In this document: positions 22,949 through 34,472 of the stretch, piece by piece | Layout: each line of letters begins with the position of its first letter | How positions within the stretch are numbered: the first letter of the stretch is position 1 | Source: Cytospora piceicola | Taxonomy: Eukaryota; Ascomycota; Sordariomycetes; Diaporthales; Cytosporaceae | Assembly (NCBI GenBank): GCA_023375675.1 | Contig: JALQBC010000024.1 | Location: 310,001 to 374,000, forward strand | DNA length: 64,000 bases | Reading direction: 5' to 3' | Made by a program: the position numbers and the translations under genes | The notes under the pieces: model-generated | Database searches by the model: none | What the model was told of the DNA's origin: nothing | What the model saw: only the letters and a program-made list of their open reading frames with translations

Positions 22949-24671
22949 CTTGATGTTGGTCAATTGCTGAAGTGGTTGATGGGTGTTGTTTGCGAAATTC
23001 GTGGTATTGACGCAAGAAAGTGACGAGGGATCTGGCAATGTAGATGGTGCGTGTCGGAGGGTTGCGGAGAAATGAAACTTCAAGTGGTCAGACGAGGAAC
23101 GGAAACCCAGCGGCGAAGTAAGAACAAGGTAGGTTGGTTTTATGCGACAAGTCCCAAGAGCCAGGGTGCCTGGGTGCGTCGGAGCCAGCAGATTCAACAA
23201 TCAAGTGATAGCCGCTTTAGATCTTGAATGGCAGGGTACGTACTTAGGTTGGCTGGGGGTGGCTCAGAATGCGACTCTGGTGGCCTGTGAGTGTACCAAG
23301 GTTGCTGGGTAGCGTGTACTGTGTACTGCGAACGTCCGTGTCGTTTAAACCCAGTACGTCACAAACATAAGTCCACTTTTGGTGACATATTCTGAAGATT
23401 TATGCAGTCATTATGTACTGAATACCCGACAGGTACCTGTAACCCTGCATTATATTCTTTCAAGCCACCGTACACCTACCCAAAGCTGCCTACGGTAACA
23501 ACAAGCTTTGACTAGTCAGCTGGACTTTTGGTTAAAGCCGAAGTGTGGCGTGGAGGCAGTGCTCCAGTTTGCCATCTACATTCCCGCACCTTGCTCACCA
23601 ACTCGCTTGAAGCCGGCAAGTCTGGCGGTTCGGAGAACGGATCACTTGGCCTGTAGCGACCCGTCCGATGCATACATGCCAGCCAGACCAGCCTACCAGC
23701 CTGCACCCTGCCTACTTGAGTAGGTATCTGTCGCACAGCCACCTTGGACGCGTTGGTCCTGCTGCTGAGCCATCTGGTTGCATGTAGGCCGAGTGGCCCG
23801 GCAACCCGGCAGCCGGATATGGCGCTTCTGATGCTGTACTGGGTATTATCATGCACGGAGTATTGTACGTACATAAGCGGGCTGGCGGGAAGGTCAGATG
23901 GCAAATCGCCACGACAAGGGCTGCAAGGACATGCAATGTTGTTAAAGATATCATTGTTGATAATCAGGCACATCTAGATGTAGAGCCATTGGAAGGAAGA
24001 CTAAGTCAACGCTTGTTCAGCAGATCGGTCAACATGCATATCAACCCTTGTCCAGATGTCTTCTAGAAGCTCAACGGATGTATTCTGTACAGTAAACGCA
24101 TGACCTACCTACCTAGGTATTTATCACTTACGGTACTGAGTACTCCGTACCTTGTGGGTTGAGGTATCGAGAAACCTCGAAAAACGTCTGGACTACTACC
24201 ACAGTACACTACAATACATAGGTACTTAAGTGACTTAGACTGGCAAATGGACAAGCGCAGAATCCACTAAAGTGATGCCGCTTGTCAGCGCGTCTCTTCA
24301 AGTGAAGATGACGCAAAAATCAGTGGACCAATCAGAAATCATCAATAGGAAATGGCGGGGTCCTTTCTTCTGACAATTGCTGTCCAGGCGCCGAACCGGA
24401 GCTTCCAAAAGTTTACACTCTACTTGTTTACAACTCTCAGTTTATCATCACGACGAAGGAGGTCATTCAAGATTGCAGGAAAGGACGGTCACGACTTAAC
24501 GAACAGGTTTCTCTTCCAGCCACCGCAAGAACCGTGCAACACTATCGATCGATTCCCTTGCAATCCGTGTCTTATTCACAAAAATCCCCGACGCGACCGC
24601 ACTCCCCTCCCCCACCAAGGCAATACCGTTCTCCTTCACCACAACCCGAAACACGACCCGAACCGTCCAAG
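22949..24671. promoter_or_regulatory. Divergent upstream region, CYSTM gene / GRX4
   Basis: About 1.7 kb between divergent start codons. It contains the palindrome TACCTAGGTA at 24110-24119 and nearby near-palindromes such as GGTACTTAAGTGACTTAG. Open frames around 23508-23977 overlap on both strands and have no features; I do not call a gene. Confidence 0.5.
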
Positions 24672-25491
24672 ATGGCCACTATCAAGGAGATCAGCAGCTA
24701 CTCCGAGTGGGATTCCCACCAGGCCTCCCTCCCACCAGCAACCCTCCTCATCATCTCCTTCCACGCCCCGTGGGCCGCACCATGCGCCCAGATGGCCACC
24801 GTCCTCAAGACCCTCGCCTCCGAATACCCCGCCTCCGGCTCCACATCATGGGTCTCCCTCAACGCAGAGGAGCTCTCCGACATCAGCGAGAGGTACGACG
24901 TCACGGCAGTCCCCTTCCTCGTTCTCTCCAGGAACGGCAAGGTCCTCGAGACCGTCAGCGGCAGCAGCGCCATCAAGGTACGGAGCGCAATCGAGACACA
25001 CGCCGGCAAGCCAGGCACGGCAAACGGAAGCGTGAACGGCGCGGGCGATGCTATGGTCGTGGACGAGCCCGCGGCGGAGGCGGACCCGGAGAAGGCGAAG
25101 GAGGAGCTGAACAAGAGGCTGGAGGAGCTGGTCAGGGCCGCACCGGTGATGCTGTTCATGAAGGGTACGCCTAGTGCCCCCCAGTGTGGATTCTCAAGGC
25201 AGCTGGTGGCGCTGTTGCGGGAGAACTCGGTCAAGTACGGTTTCTTCAACATCTTGGCCGACGACGAGGTACGGCAGGGGTTGAAGGAGTATGCGGACTG
25301 GCCTACGTACCCGCAATTGTGGATGGATGGAGAGTTGGTTGGCGGTCTGGACATAGTAAGCCTTGCATCCGTTCCAACTGACATGCTCTCGTGGGATGAT
25401 TGTTGCTGACACATTCAACCAGGTAAAGGAGGAGATCGAGAACAACCCGGACTATCTGAAGCCATACAGCGTCAAGGGCAACGGAGAGTAA
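24672..25491 (+). CDS. GRX4: Monothiol glutaredoxin Grx3/Grx4 type
   Basis: Two exons, 24672-25355 and 25423-25491, encode 250 residues. An N-terminal thioredoxin-like domain (1-105) carries WAAPC at 34-38, a degenerate redox site. An acidic/Ala-rich linker follows, then a glutaredoxin domain (about 145-245) with the monothiol site CGFS at 172-175 and WPTYPQLW. The last 22 residues come from exon 2. The CGFS cysteine with glutathione binds a bridging [2Fe-2S] cluster; cytosolic/nuclear Grx3/4 proteins distribute iron and signal iron status to regulators such as HapX and the GATA repressor SreA. The frame is open for 46 codons upstream, but MATIKEI matches the family start. Confidence 0.94.
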
Positions 25492-26381
25492 AATAGCGCC
25501 TGGAAACAAGTGGAAACTAGAATCAAACTGATTGACCAGTGTGTCTCCAGAAGCTATGAGATTAGGACAAAGAGGAAACTGGAAAGTCAAAGGGGCTTCA
25601 CAGAGTAAATCCCTCCTATTATGCATCTTGCAACCCGAGAAGAGCTGGGTCCGAGATAACGATGGGTTTCAAAGCGTGTGGCCGACAGTCTTGCACGAGA
25701 CTAGGACACAGCAGACTTAGCTGTTAGGATGAGAATGATTGCAATGAGAGCAATGAGAACAAATTTATAGTCTTGATCTCAAGCTTAGTGTACTATCTAT
25801 CTCCCGAGACAGAACACTCAAGTGCTCTGGAGCACATGTCCACATTTAGGCTTCAGATTCCTTGGTCACGGAGTTTGCAGTACCTTAGGTTGCTGTCTTA
25901 GTTGTTCCCGACTTGTGTCTCAAAAGGTCTGGCTCTGTGCTTAGCAGCGTCTTCATGACGAACGTAATGTCCTCAGATGCTCCTCTGGCCTTTCCAGTAC
26001 ATGCGCCGGGGACTAATGTCTCTTGTTGGAGTTGTTATCGCGCCACCAGTAGTAGGCAAGATGGCACTGTAAGCCAAGGGACTATGTTCTCCAGTCAGAG
26101 ACAGAAGCCACTTACAGGAGCCTCAAATATACTACATGAAATACTGCATACAAACCGACTGGTGGCGATCGCGAACCCTGACCTGGTTACTCGAGATATT
26201 TGAGAGCTCACAGAGAAGTAAGACCAATACGATCCGGAAAGGGTTGCATTGCTAGACTCCTGGTCTGTACAGCAGCATTTTTTGGCTCTATAACTGGCTA
26301 TATAGAGACGTAGAAGTTCAGAGACTTTCAAGTGAGAGCGGTAATCCCTCCTCTCGTCTTTGGAACAATGACTCCTTCACA
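25492..26381. other. Intergenic between GRX4 and tRNA-Cys
   Basis: About 890 bp. I see no convincing gene or repeat. Confidence 0.6.
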
Positions 26382-26453
26382 GGAGCGGTAGCTCAGTGGT
26401 AGAGCGGTAGATTGCAAATCTGAAGGTCTCCAGTTCGACCCTGGATCGTTCCT
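26382..26453 (+). tRNA. tRNA-Cys (GCA anticodon)
   Basis: A 72-nt cloverleaf with no intron. The acceptor stem GGAGCGG pairs with TCGTTCC (two G-T pairs); the D arm is GCTC/GAGC; the anticodon stem is GTAGA/TCTGA (with one weaker pair) enclosing TTGCAAA, anticodon GCA; the T arm is TCCAG/CTGGA with loop TTCGACC. The discriminator base is T, usual for tRNA-Cys. A T-run terminator follows at once. A near-identical copy lies at 61891-61962 on the other strand. Confidence 0.96.
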
Positions 26454-26459
26454 CATATA

Positions 26460-26464
26460 TTTTT
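26460..26464 (+). terminator. RNA polymerase III terminator of tRNA-Cys
   Basis: Five T residues, seven nucleotides after the tRNA 3' end, as expected for Pol III termination. Confidence 0.8.
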
Positions 26465-27183
26465 GCCCCTTTTGCACTCATGCCTCATTGTTCTCATGAG
26501 TGGGTGCTTGGTGTTAGTCGATCTTTTCGCTGGTGGGTTTACGCAGGACGTAGTCCCGATCCATCGAGTCGGTGCGCGCTAGTGGGTCTTCCCGTGTGTG
26601 CGGGAGGCCCGTGTGTACGAGTGCTTGGCATGTTGGATCGTTGACACCAAAACTCCGGATAATCCTTTGAATCGATAGTATCAGCATGGAAATTTCTCAG
26701 AAAACCATGTGGAAACTAGCCCTTCTTTTTGGTAATGCATACCTACTGAAAGGTATTCTACTTCGTCCAATTATACCTGACTTCCTGTAAAATATATGCT
26801 CACAATCCCCTGGATTTATGTTCCACCACCGGGTGATCCCCTGTCTCAAATTATGGTTGTTCTATAAACAAACAAAGCTCTGGGGGCATGACATGCCTTG
26901 TCAATGTTCTTCTACCGTTCATGGTGCTTGTTCTGACATGCCCAAGGTTCTGGGTCTCTGGACGTCAACCAAGTGAGGCCCCGTCAAACAAATCAACAGG
27001 CTGTCGTTGAGTTCTCAGTCAACAAACAACCTTCCACCCAACTTGGGAAGTTGCATAACACTAAGCCAACAAACAACACTTTGTTTGACTGCCGGGGTAT
27101 TTGTGCTAGGCACTCTCCTCACGTATTGAAATACTGGCAAACCGTAACCTTGGAGTACACCATCACTTCCATAGGTCATAACC
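26465..27183. other. Intergenic between tRNA-Cys and the GDVD-motif gene
   Basis: About 720 bp upstream of the next gene. No clear promoter element, gene or repeat is visible. Confidence 0.55.
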
Positions 27184-28868
27184 ATGGGCGGTAAAGTCTT
27201 TTCCTCGGGCAACAACCCACTCTACACCCCTCGAATGGCCCTCGCCGTCTACGAGCACGTTAAGAAGCAATGCATCTCAGCCCTCAAGGCCCTCTTTCCC
27301 CGTGTCGAGTCCCCCGTTGAAGCCCCAGAGAAGGCCAGCTTCGGCGACGTCGACATCCTCGTCTCCCTCGAGGGCTCCAGCTATTCAAGGGGAATCTTCA
27401 CGGACCCGTCCGCCTGGACGCCCATCCAGGAAGCCCTACGTGGTGTGCGTAGCGACTATGAGGTCAGGGCGGGTGCTGATCGCAACAAAGTTGTCGATGA
27501 AATGAGTATTGCTATTCCCTGGCCGACGGACCTTTCGGCAGATGCGCGCGCGGCCCAGACGCTTGTCGAGGTTGGCCGGCCTGATGCTACTGTGGCGAGC
27601 AGTGACCATGTTGGAGACACTGGAGGAACGGAAGGCGGTCCCAAGGACCGTTACATTCAGGTCGATGTTCGTCTCTGTGACAGCGACCAGGAGTTTGACT
27701 GGCGTCTTTTGTAAGCAACTTCCGACCTTCGACTGGTCGCAGCATCCAGTCATACCAAACACTCCCAACTCGTACACTTCTCACTTCTATATCTTAACCC
27801 GCATGCACTTCCAGTCCGATGTCTATGACAACGGGCTTCGTCCCAATCTCATTATAGGATACTAATAACTGTTACAGCAAACACAACCATGGTGACTTGT
27901 GGAACATACTGGGCCAGATTATCCGTCCGTTCGGCCTTACGGCTGACGAGACCAGCCTCTCCATCCGCATCCCCGAGATCGAGAGGGAGAACAAGAAGGG
28001 AGCCCGCGTCTTCTTGACCAACAGCCCTACCAAGACGCTCGACTTCCTAGGTCTCAGCCACCAGAACGGCGAGTGGACGCGGCCATTCAAGTCCGTGGAG
28101 GACCTGTTCGAGTACGCCGCCAGCTGCAAGTGGTTCATGCTCTGGCCCGAGGGCAGCGAGGCGGCAGAGAAGGAGGCGACGCTCGACAACGGCACCACCG
28201 CCCAGGGCCAGAGCGGCTACCTGAGCAAGCTCAAGCACAACGACCGCGCCCGGATGAAGCAGCGCCCGCTGTTCGCCCGCTGGGTCGAGGACTTCAGGCC
28301 GCGGTGCCACGAGCAGGGCCGCTCCCTCGTCGCCGACCCCGGCAGGACCCCCGGCCACGTCCACGACGAGGTCCGCCTCCAGGCCTTCCGGGCCTTCCCC
28401 GCCAGCGAGCACGCCTACGCCGCCGCCCTCGCGGCCTGGAGGCGCGAGAAGGTCCGCATCTACGTCAAGACCAAGGTCATCAAGGAGGACATGTGCCTGC
28501 CCGCCGACGTCAGCCGCGTCCTGCCCGCGCCTCAGGAGCGCGCCGACACCAGCGCGGCCGACACCAGCGCGGCCGACATCGAGAGGAACTGGCGCGGAGT
28601 CCTCCGCTCTGCGCTTGCTAAGATCCTGATCGAAGACGATGCAGGCTTTGATGGCATCGAGCCACCCAGACTGCGTGATGAGGAGGGGACGCTGGTCGTT
28701 GAGGACGTGAAGGACTGGGTCAACCGCAACTGGGAAGAGGTCGGCCGCGTTGCCTGGCAGTCACAGTGTGCAAAGGTTAGGGCCAAGATGGAAGAGAAGA
28801 GAAAGCTGGCTGAGGTGTCGGCCGCTGCTGAGGGCGAAATTACAGACAACGGCGACAACAATATCTAG
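27184..28868 (+). CDS. Uncharacterised protein with possible nucleotidyltransferase fold
   Basis: Two exons, 27184-27710 and 27878-28868, encode 505 residues. The 167-nt intron starts GTAAGC and has an ACTAATAACTGTTACAG end; the junction gives DWRLLFKHNHGDLW. I do not recognise a named family. What can be seen: a conserved-looking start MGGKVFSSGNNPLYTPRM; FGDVDILV, whose Asp55 and Asp57 look like the paired acidic residues of Pol-beta-type nucleotidyltransferases; and YIQVDVRL with Asp161, placed like the third carboxylate. The usual GS/GG motif just before the first Asp is not obvious. The C-terminal half is helical, with many Arg/Lys/Trp and a duplicated octapeptide-like unit (DTSAADTSAAD). 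No signal peptide or membrane segment. A nucleotidyl-transfer role is inference. Confidence 0.75.
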
Positions 28869-30383
28869 GGCTTTCGCCTGCTATTTGTTGCCGACTTTTC
28901 CGATGATTCCGTTCTTGGGAGTTTCCTTTCTATCAATATGTGCTTCTGAAAGAAAAGAAGACAACATATACATGCTCTACGCAGGGGGATATGGGAGTTG
29001 GGATTTGGGAGTCTATGGGTCTCGGTTTGTCTGGAGGGAGTGAGGATTAATGGAAGTCGATCGCAGCAGCGAATCAACCAAAATTCACGGGTTATCTTGA
29101 GCACATACTACGGCAAGGTCCGTGGCCCTCTTCTTGCCGTGATTCCTGTCGCCTGGGTTTGACCACAGCAAAGGTCTTGTGCCTCATATGTGGCCATGGG
29201 CGTAACGGAACATGGGATTTCAAGTCATTCAGCCTCGAGCTTCACAGGGCTTCGGCGATGAGGAATTATGATAGGCACAGCGATCACAAGATACCCTGAA
29301 CGGACAGATACAACATTAATTTGACAGTTCTTTATTTCTTATTCTCTAGTCCTTCTCGGCCAATACCGGTCTACTCTTACTCGGCCTGTGACCGTCCAGC
29401 AAGCCCCAAAGCTCGGATACCCCGTCTGCAACCGTGTCCTCGATTAACACAGCATCCGGCCACAGTAGCCAGCCTTAAAGCCGCTAATACCAGCCATACC
29501 CCATCAAAGAGGTTTCCGGCAATACTGTACAACTGTCGTAGCACCCAATCCCCTCCTTTCGATGATCACCTTGACCGTGCTCTGCCGTCCAAGCAACAGA
29601 AGCAACAGAAGAGTTCGAATCGTATGCAGTAGTTGACAATGACTGAGACCTTTGTTGTAGGTTTATAGCTAATTACCTCGTGGCGCTCGCCTTGAACATT
29701 CGCCTTGCTGGAGTAGAAGAGATCTTGACCGCGAAGATGAGCACACTCGACTTCTGCTGACCAAGAATCAAGGGCTCGTGTTGACAGCTCAAACAAGTTC
29801 CTTTTCTTCTCACCTCTGAAGTGTACAGAGATTGCGCAGATCCGTAATATGCCGAACGAGGTCGGATCCAATATGCCGAGTATGGGCCTTTCCGTGTGTT
29901 TTGCGTTAGGACCAAATTCCTCTCATCTTTCGTCTTTTCCGGTTCTCTCATTGGGATCCAAATATCATCATCGCTCATGCATGTGGTATAGAAACAGGGC
30001 GCTGCCGCCAACTTTATGCGTCTCTGATACAGCACGTCTAGTATGAGAGACAGAAAAATGCCTTAGCAAAGCCAATCATCAATGTGCAATATTCCAGAAG
30101 CGAAGACAGCCCCTTCGGTCCCATCGCAGTGGTATATCGGTATATGGTACAGATTGTTGCAAACAGCGGCGCCTCTCGCCGGATCGGTCGCGTGCTGGCA
30201 GTATGGACAAGTTCATTGTTGTGGTAGTATCCACTGAGCAGGCGTCTGTATGTTTTTGCTCCAAAAGATGGAAACGTAATCCTCGAGCCTTGTGTGCCGG
30301 CACACTTGGGAGGGTGCAGTCGAGTACGACAGATGATTCCCACCACCTTGTCACGCCCGTCGTAGTATGTGGTTTCCTTTAGA
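28869..30383. other. Convergent intergenic region
   Basis: About 1.5 kb between two convergent stop codons, longer than usual for a 3'-3' gap here. Open frames at 29321-29632 and 29673-30035 overlap on opposite strands and show no domain, signal peptide or good splice extension. A non-coding transcript is possible but not shown. Confidence 0.5.
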
Positions 30384-33300
30384 TCAGAACCAACGTATGC
30401 TGTGCTTGGCCCCTACAGGGACCTCGTCTTTGGTCATGCTATCCTCGTAAGAAACGAAGTAGTAATACGGCTCCTCTGGAGCCTCGGTCGTCTCTTCCGC
30501 GAGATTCTGCTGCTCTGGATCCTGGTTCACTGGTGCCATGTCTGGGTCAGGGTTCCATTCCGGCCAGAGATTCTTCTTGTCCATGCGTCGGAAATGATTC
30601 CTTCTCATGTCGGGGTCTCGCATAGCTCGCCAGTCGACCCTGCGGATGTCAGTACCCGTCCACCAGTCTTCAGCATCCGCGTAGTAGTCCGAGATCTCCT
30701 CCATCCAGTAAGCAGCATATGGACGGATCGTGCCGCCGGTCAGCCACTCGTCAAGCTTGACGGGAACAACGTAGCCGTAGTCGGGATCATCCACGTCGTG
30801 GTGGCACGGTGAGCCACGGTAGCAAACATACTGTCTTCCCCAGCGATCGTAAAAGGCACCCTCCAAGAGGTACCAGGAAGCCAGGAACAAGATGAGGAAT
30901 CCCAGGAGAGTAGACCTGGAGCGGGACAGTCGCGTGACAGGCAGATGGATCTTGCGCGTGGCGCTTCTTTGCTGCATGCCGACACAGTCGGGGCATCCAG
31001 GATTGTGGGCGTGATGGGTATGACCCTCGTTCTTCACAGCTGTGGCCGGTTTCTCAGCATGCGAGACCCGGTCTTCCAGGCGCTCAATGCCTCTCTTGGC
31101 TTGCCGGATGCCCGCCAGACCCGCGTTCAATGACCTGCCGAGTCGGTCGAACTTCTTCAGCTGCTCCTCAAAAGTAAAGTCGTCCAAGTCGTCGGCTTTG
31201 GAAACGCCATTCCTAAGGATTTCCTTCAACTCTTCAGGATTACTAGATGAAACTATCAAGTCTGTAAAGTCGTCTAGTGTAGAATCTTCAATGTTGTTGA
31301 GCATATGAATTTGATGGAGATCCTCCTTGACAGAGGGCGGCTGGACCGAGTTTTTCAATGGTCTAGTGTTCCGCGGCATTGATCTCGATCGTCTCAATTT
31401 CGACATTGAAGTAGACCGCGCGCGTTCTCGCTGTCCATCTGACTTGCTCGCGCGAGGAGATGTGCTTGGGTCTCGATTCTGCAGCTCAGACTTCTTCCTG
31501 CGTAAAAGGAACTCACGCTCAAAGTTGGCGGCGTCCATCTTGACGTTGGGCTGCTCAAATTTAGAAGCCGCAGGTGATTCGACATAGGCGCCCGTGACTT
31601 GGGGAGTGGGCATTGAAGAAGGGTCGAACTTCTGCGGTCTGGGAGTCACGTCCGCATCGTCTCCTTGAGCCTCGAGTCCAGATTTAGGCTTCGGTCGAGG
31701 GGATGGGGCACGGGTTGATCCTCGCTCAGACATGTTATCCGCGATCGCAAAAAGATCCATCTCTGCCTCGATTCGTGCAGTTGGATCTGCTGATGCTCTG
31801 CTATGGGCTGACCACACACTCTTAGTGGAAGACGACCGAGGGAGACCAGCAAAGCCAACTGTAGGTTTGTTAAACGACAATGGCTTATTTCCACCTGCAA
31901 AAGGTGCTGGAAGGTTCCCATTCACTGCGGGTCCCTTGTTACTTGAATCAACTCGCCCGTCTTGCTTTTCCTTTTCACCGATACCGAAAAGGACGGGCTT
32001 CTTTTCTTCCTGTGCCTTGTCTGCTGGCGGGATACCGTTCCTTAGTGGTTCGTTTTGGTCATTGTTTGTCTGCCATGGGAAAGCCTTCCTGTAGATTGTG
32101 ACAGGACTGTCAGGGACCTTTTCCCCCTCCAACTCGCCGAAGCCATTCTCCTGCGATAGAAGTGGGCGATGCAAAAGATCGAAGTTCGTCTTGCGCTGTG
32201 TCCCTGGGGAAGGGGGCCGAGCAGCTTGTTCGTCCCTGAACACATTTAACCGCGTTGCAGCAAAAGGCCTCTTGGTAGGCTCCTCGACTTCCTTGCCGCG
32301 ATTCGACTCGCCATCGGCCCTTGTTGGGCCCGGGAATAAAAAGGTCGGTCTGTGTTCAGCTCTCGTTGGCGGTTCCATAACAGATTCCGTGGTTGGCTCT
32401 TCCATCCGGGGAATAGGGTATATGCGCTCAGCTTCCCTCTCCCGTTGCAGAATCTCGTCAAGTTTCGTGTTTGTGCGTGGCGGTATGAAGCGGTGCCTCT
32501 CTACGGGGTATTGTTGCTCAGCGTCCATCTCCCGCTTCTTGAGCTCCTCCAACTTCGTGTTGCCTCGACCGAAACCCACAGGAGGACTGTTGGAGACCTG
32601 AAGATCTCCAGCTGTGAAGTCCTCGTCAACTTGCCAAGCATAGCTCTTGTCCGGTGAGCGCAGGGGGCCTGCGGTCGCTGGCCGTGGAACCATCACCAGT
32701 GGCGAGCTCTTCTCAGGAGACGGTCTGGCCGGACTTGTGTCGGGCGACTTCCTGATCACACCCGCTATGCCTCTTCGAGCATCCTGTTCGGCAGCCACCT
32801 TCAAGGCTGGTTCGAATTTCTTGAGCCAATTGGGATTGTCATCGTGTAAATTGCCCCATGTTTTTCGTGGTTCTTCGCCGCCGGTGCCGCTGTTGCCAAA
32901 TGTGTTGTTACCCAAACCATTATTGCTTGGTCCTTGAGCGAGTGCAGGCCTAGCACTGGCTCCATTAATGCCAGGTTTTGGCTTGATGAAGAGACCCTTC
33001 TTGTCTTCCTTCATGGACTTGATGATCCTCTCGTCCTCTTCAAATTGCTTGAGCTTGCGATCGTATTCGTCATCCGGCTCATCTGGCTTGCGTGACGAGG
33101 TCCCGTTGTCCTTGGAGTTGAGCGTTCCCTCTCGGCGAAACGAGCTGCCAGGGCGTGCCTTGCCGAGACGGCCCAGATCGATTGGTTTCTGGGAGAACAG
33201 ACGTGGTAAAGCTCTTTGGTTGGTGCTGCCAGTATTTTCGCGCGGTGGTCGAGGAGCTGGACTCGGTGAGCCCATGGCGCGACGGTGCTCGGCCAGATCG

Positions 33301-33605
33301 AAGGCTTCCTCCAAAGTAAGGGATCGCCGACGCGTTCGCGGGCTTGCGTGTGACGCGGGTCGAGGGATGCGCGAAGGCTCGGGCGATATCGGGTTGAAGT
33401 CAAAAGGTGAACTTGCGCCCTGCTTGCGCTCATATGCGCCGAAGGCCATGGCTGTTGGGCTGTTCTCTTTGTCTGGGGCGCTGTTGGTCCTCGTGGCCGA
33501 CGTTGTGTCGGGAAGCACTTTGGTTGCCAAGGGCAGAAACGTTCGGCCGTTCGCACGCGCGCCCAAGATGTTCGGTTTGTTTCCCTTTTGGTCCCAGCCG
33601 TTCAT
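30384..33605 (-). CDS. Large single-span membrane protein, unknown function
   Basis: Single exon of 1,073 residues from the ATG at 33605 (MNGWDQKGNKPNILG); the frame extends upstream only to a TTG. Residues 1 to about 770 are Ser/Pro/Arg/Lys-rich and mostly disordered, with short helical charged segments (RKLKQFEEDERIIKSMKEDK; PNWLKKFEPALKVAAEQDAR). Two related units of the type NTKLxExxxREx(D/E)AExxYP appear near 350-400. Next come a helical segment (DDLDDFTFEEQLKKFDRL), a His/Cys motif HAHNPGCPDC (near 868) and one hydrophobic span near 890-910 (LLGFLILFLASWYLLEG), flanked by Arg. The remaining about 160 residues are Trp/Tyr/Asp-rich. With no signal peptide it is probably a tail-side-anchored membrane protein with its long head in cytosol or nucleoplasm. 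I do not recognise the family; an inner-nuclear-membrane or ER role is only a guess. Confidence 0.8.
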   Translation of the reverse strand: MNGWDQKGNKPNILGARANGRTFLPLATKVLPDTTSATRTNSAPDKENSPTAMAFGAYERKQGASSPFDFNPISPEPSRIPRPASHASPRTRRRSLTLEEAFDLAEHRRAMGSPSPAPRPPRENTGSTNQRALPRLFSQKPIDLGRLGKARPGSSFRREGTLNSKDNGTSSRKPDEPDDEYDRKLKQFEEDERIIKSMKEDKKGLFIKPKPGINGASARPALAQGPSNNGLGNNTFGNSGTGGEEPRKTWGNLHDDNPNWLKKFEPALKVAAEQDARRGIAGVIRKSPDTSPARPSPEKSSPLVMVPRPATAGPLRSPDKSYAWQVDEDFTAGDLQVSNSPPVGFGRGNTKLEELKKREMDAEQQYPVERHRFIPPRTNTKLDEILQREREAERIYPIPRMEEPTTESVMEPPTRAEHRPTFLFPGPTRADGESNRGKEVEEPTKRPFAATRLNVFRDEQAARPPSPGTQRKTNFDLLHRPLLSQENGFGELEGEKVPDSPVTIYRKAFPWQTNNDQNEPLRNGIPPADKAQEEKKPVLFGIGEKEKQDGRVDSSNKGPAVNGNLPAPFAGGNKPLSFNKPTVGFAGLPRSSSTKSVWSAHSRASADPTARIEAEMDLFAIADNMSERGSTRAPSPRPKPKSGLEAQGDDADVTPRPQKFDPSSMPTPQVTGAYVESPAASKFEQPNVKMDAANFEREFLLRRKKSELQNRDPSTSPRASKSDGQRERARSTSMSKLRRSRSMPRNTRPLKNSVQPPSVKEDLHQIHMLNNIEDSTLDDFTDLIVSSSNPEELKEILRNGVSKADDLDDFTFEEQLKKFDRLGRSLNAGLAGIRQAKRGIERLEDRVSHAEKPATAVKNEGHTHHAHNPGCPDCVGMQQRSATRKIHLPVTRLSRSRSTLLGFLILFLASWYLLEGAFYDRWGRQYVCYRGSPCHHDVDDPDYGYVVPVKLDEWLTGGTIRPYAAYWMEEISDYYADAEDWWTGTDIRRVDWRAMRDPDMRRNHFRRMDKKNLWPEWNPDPDMAPVNQDPEQQNLAEETTEAPEEPYYYFVSYEDSMTKDEVPVGAKHSIRWF

Positions 33606-34472
33606 CTCAACTTGTTGGAATGGGTGCTTCGACAGCAATTGAAAGCGCGGTAGGCGGTATTCCTTGCGACGTGGGCGTGGCTGTCGCGTCGCGTCATACT
33701 AGGTCGCGATTCAGACGTGTGCTACTTGGGCTGCGAAGGACGTATGGAGTGATTATCGGCGAGGCGAAAATCCAGTACTGAAGAGTGCGCAGTTATAACG
33801 GGTAAGGAGTATATGCAGAACTGTGACAAAGAAACGTCGAAGGTGGGCTGCATTGACAGTATAGATCATCAGACTTGGGGGGGGGGGGTCAGAAAGGTCG
33901 GCTTGCTAGGGAAGAACAGGGGCTGACAGGTGGTACGCACCCTGGCACCTTGAAGCTTGAACAGGGGTTGCTTCGCTTCTTGCATGTGCTGGTTGGCGGG
34001 ACAAGCGCACAGACCACACTCTATTCAGGTCAATTCACATGACATCGCGTCTTGTTATGATCCTTGGATTCAATTCCATGGGGAGTGTGTTGTGTGCTTC
34101 CGTTTGTAGAGTTATTTGAGTACACACGGACTACTCGTACGAACGATCCGGACAGACTTTGACTACTGGGATGGATTGCTGAGCTTAGCAACCGGCATCT
34201 GAATCCTTACGGACTCGGAGGAAGCATATTAGCCAGGGTTCAAGCAACGACCCCGAGTCCATATCTCCGACTTTGCCGTGTCGTCTATATAAGCATGAGG
34301 CCTCCTCTTTCCTCATGTAAATCATATCTTGCATAGTGTTTACATACTCGTTGGGGTTTATAAGAGACCTATCATGATCATGACCTAGGTCCCATAGTCT
34401 TCTTTGTCCGGATAAGTCTCTCTGGCACTCATACACTGTCATCAAACATTTGGCCTCAACGACACATTCAAA
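33606..34472. promoter_or_regulatory. Divergent upstream region, membrane protein / acetyltransferase
   Basis: About 870 bp between divergent start codons, including a G12 homopolymer at 33877-33888. A minus-strand frame (34185-34619) overlaps the acetyltransferase start and has no features. Confidence 0.5.
33877..33888. repeat. Poly-G homopolymer (12 nt)
   Basis: Twelve consecutive G residues in a promoter region. Its length may be inexact through sequencing error. Confidence 0.7.
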
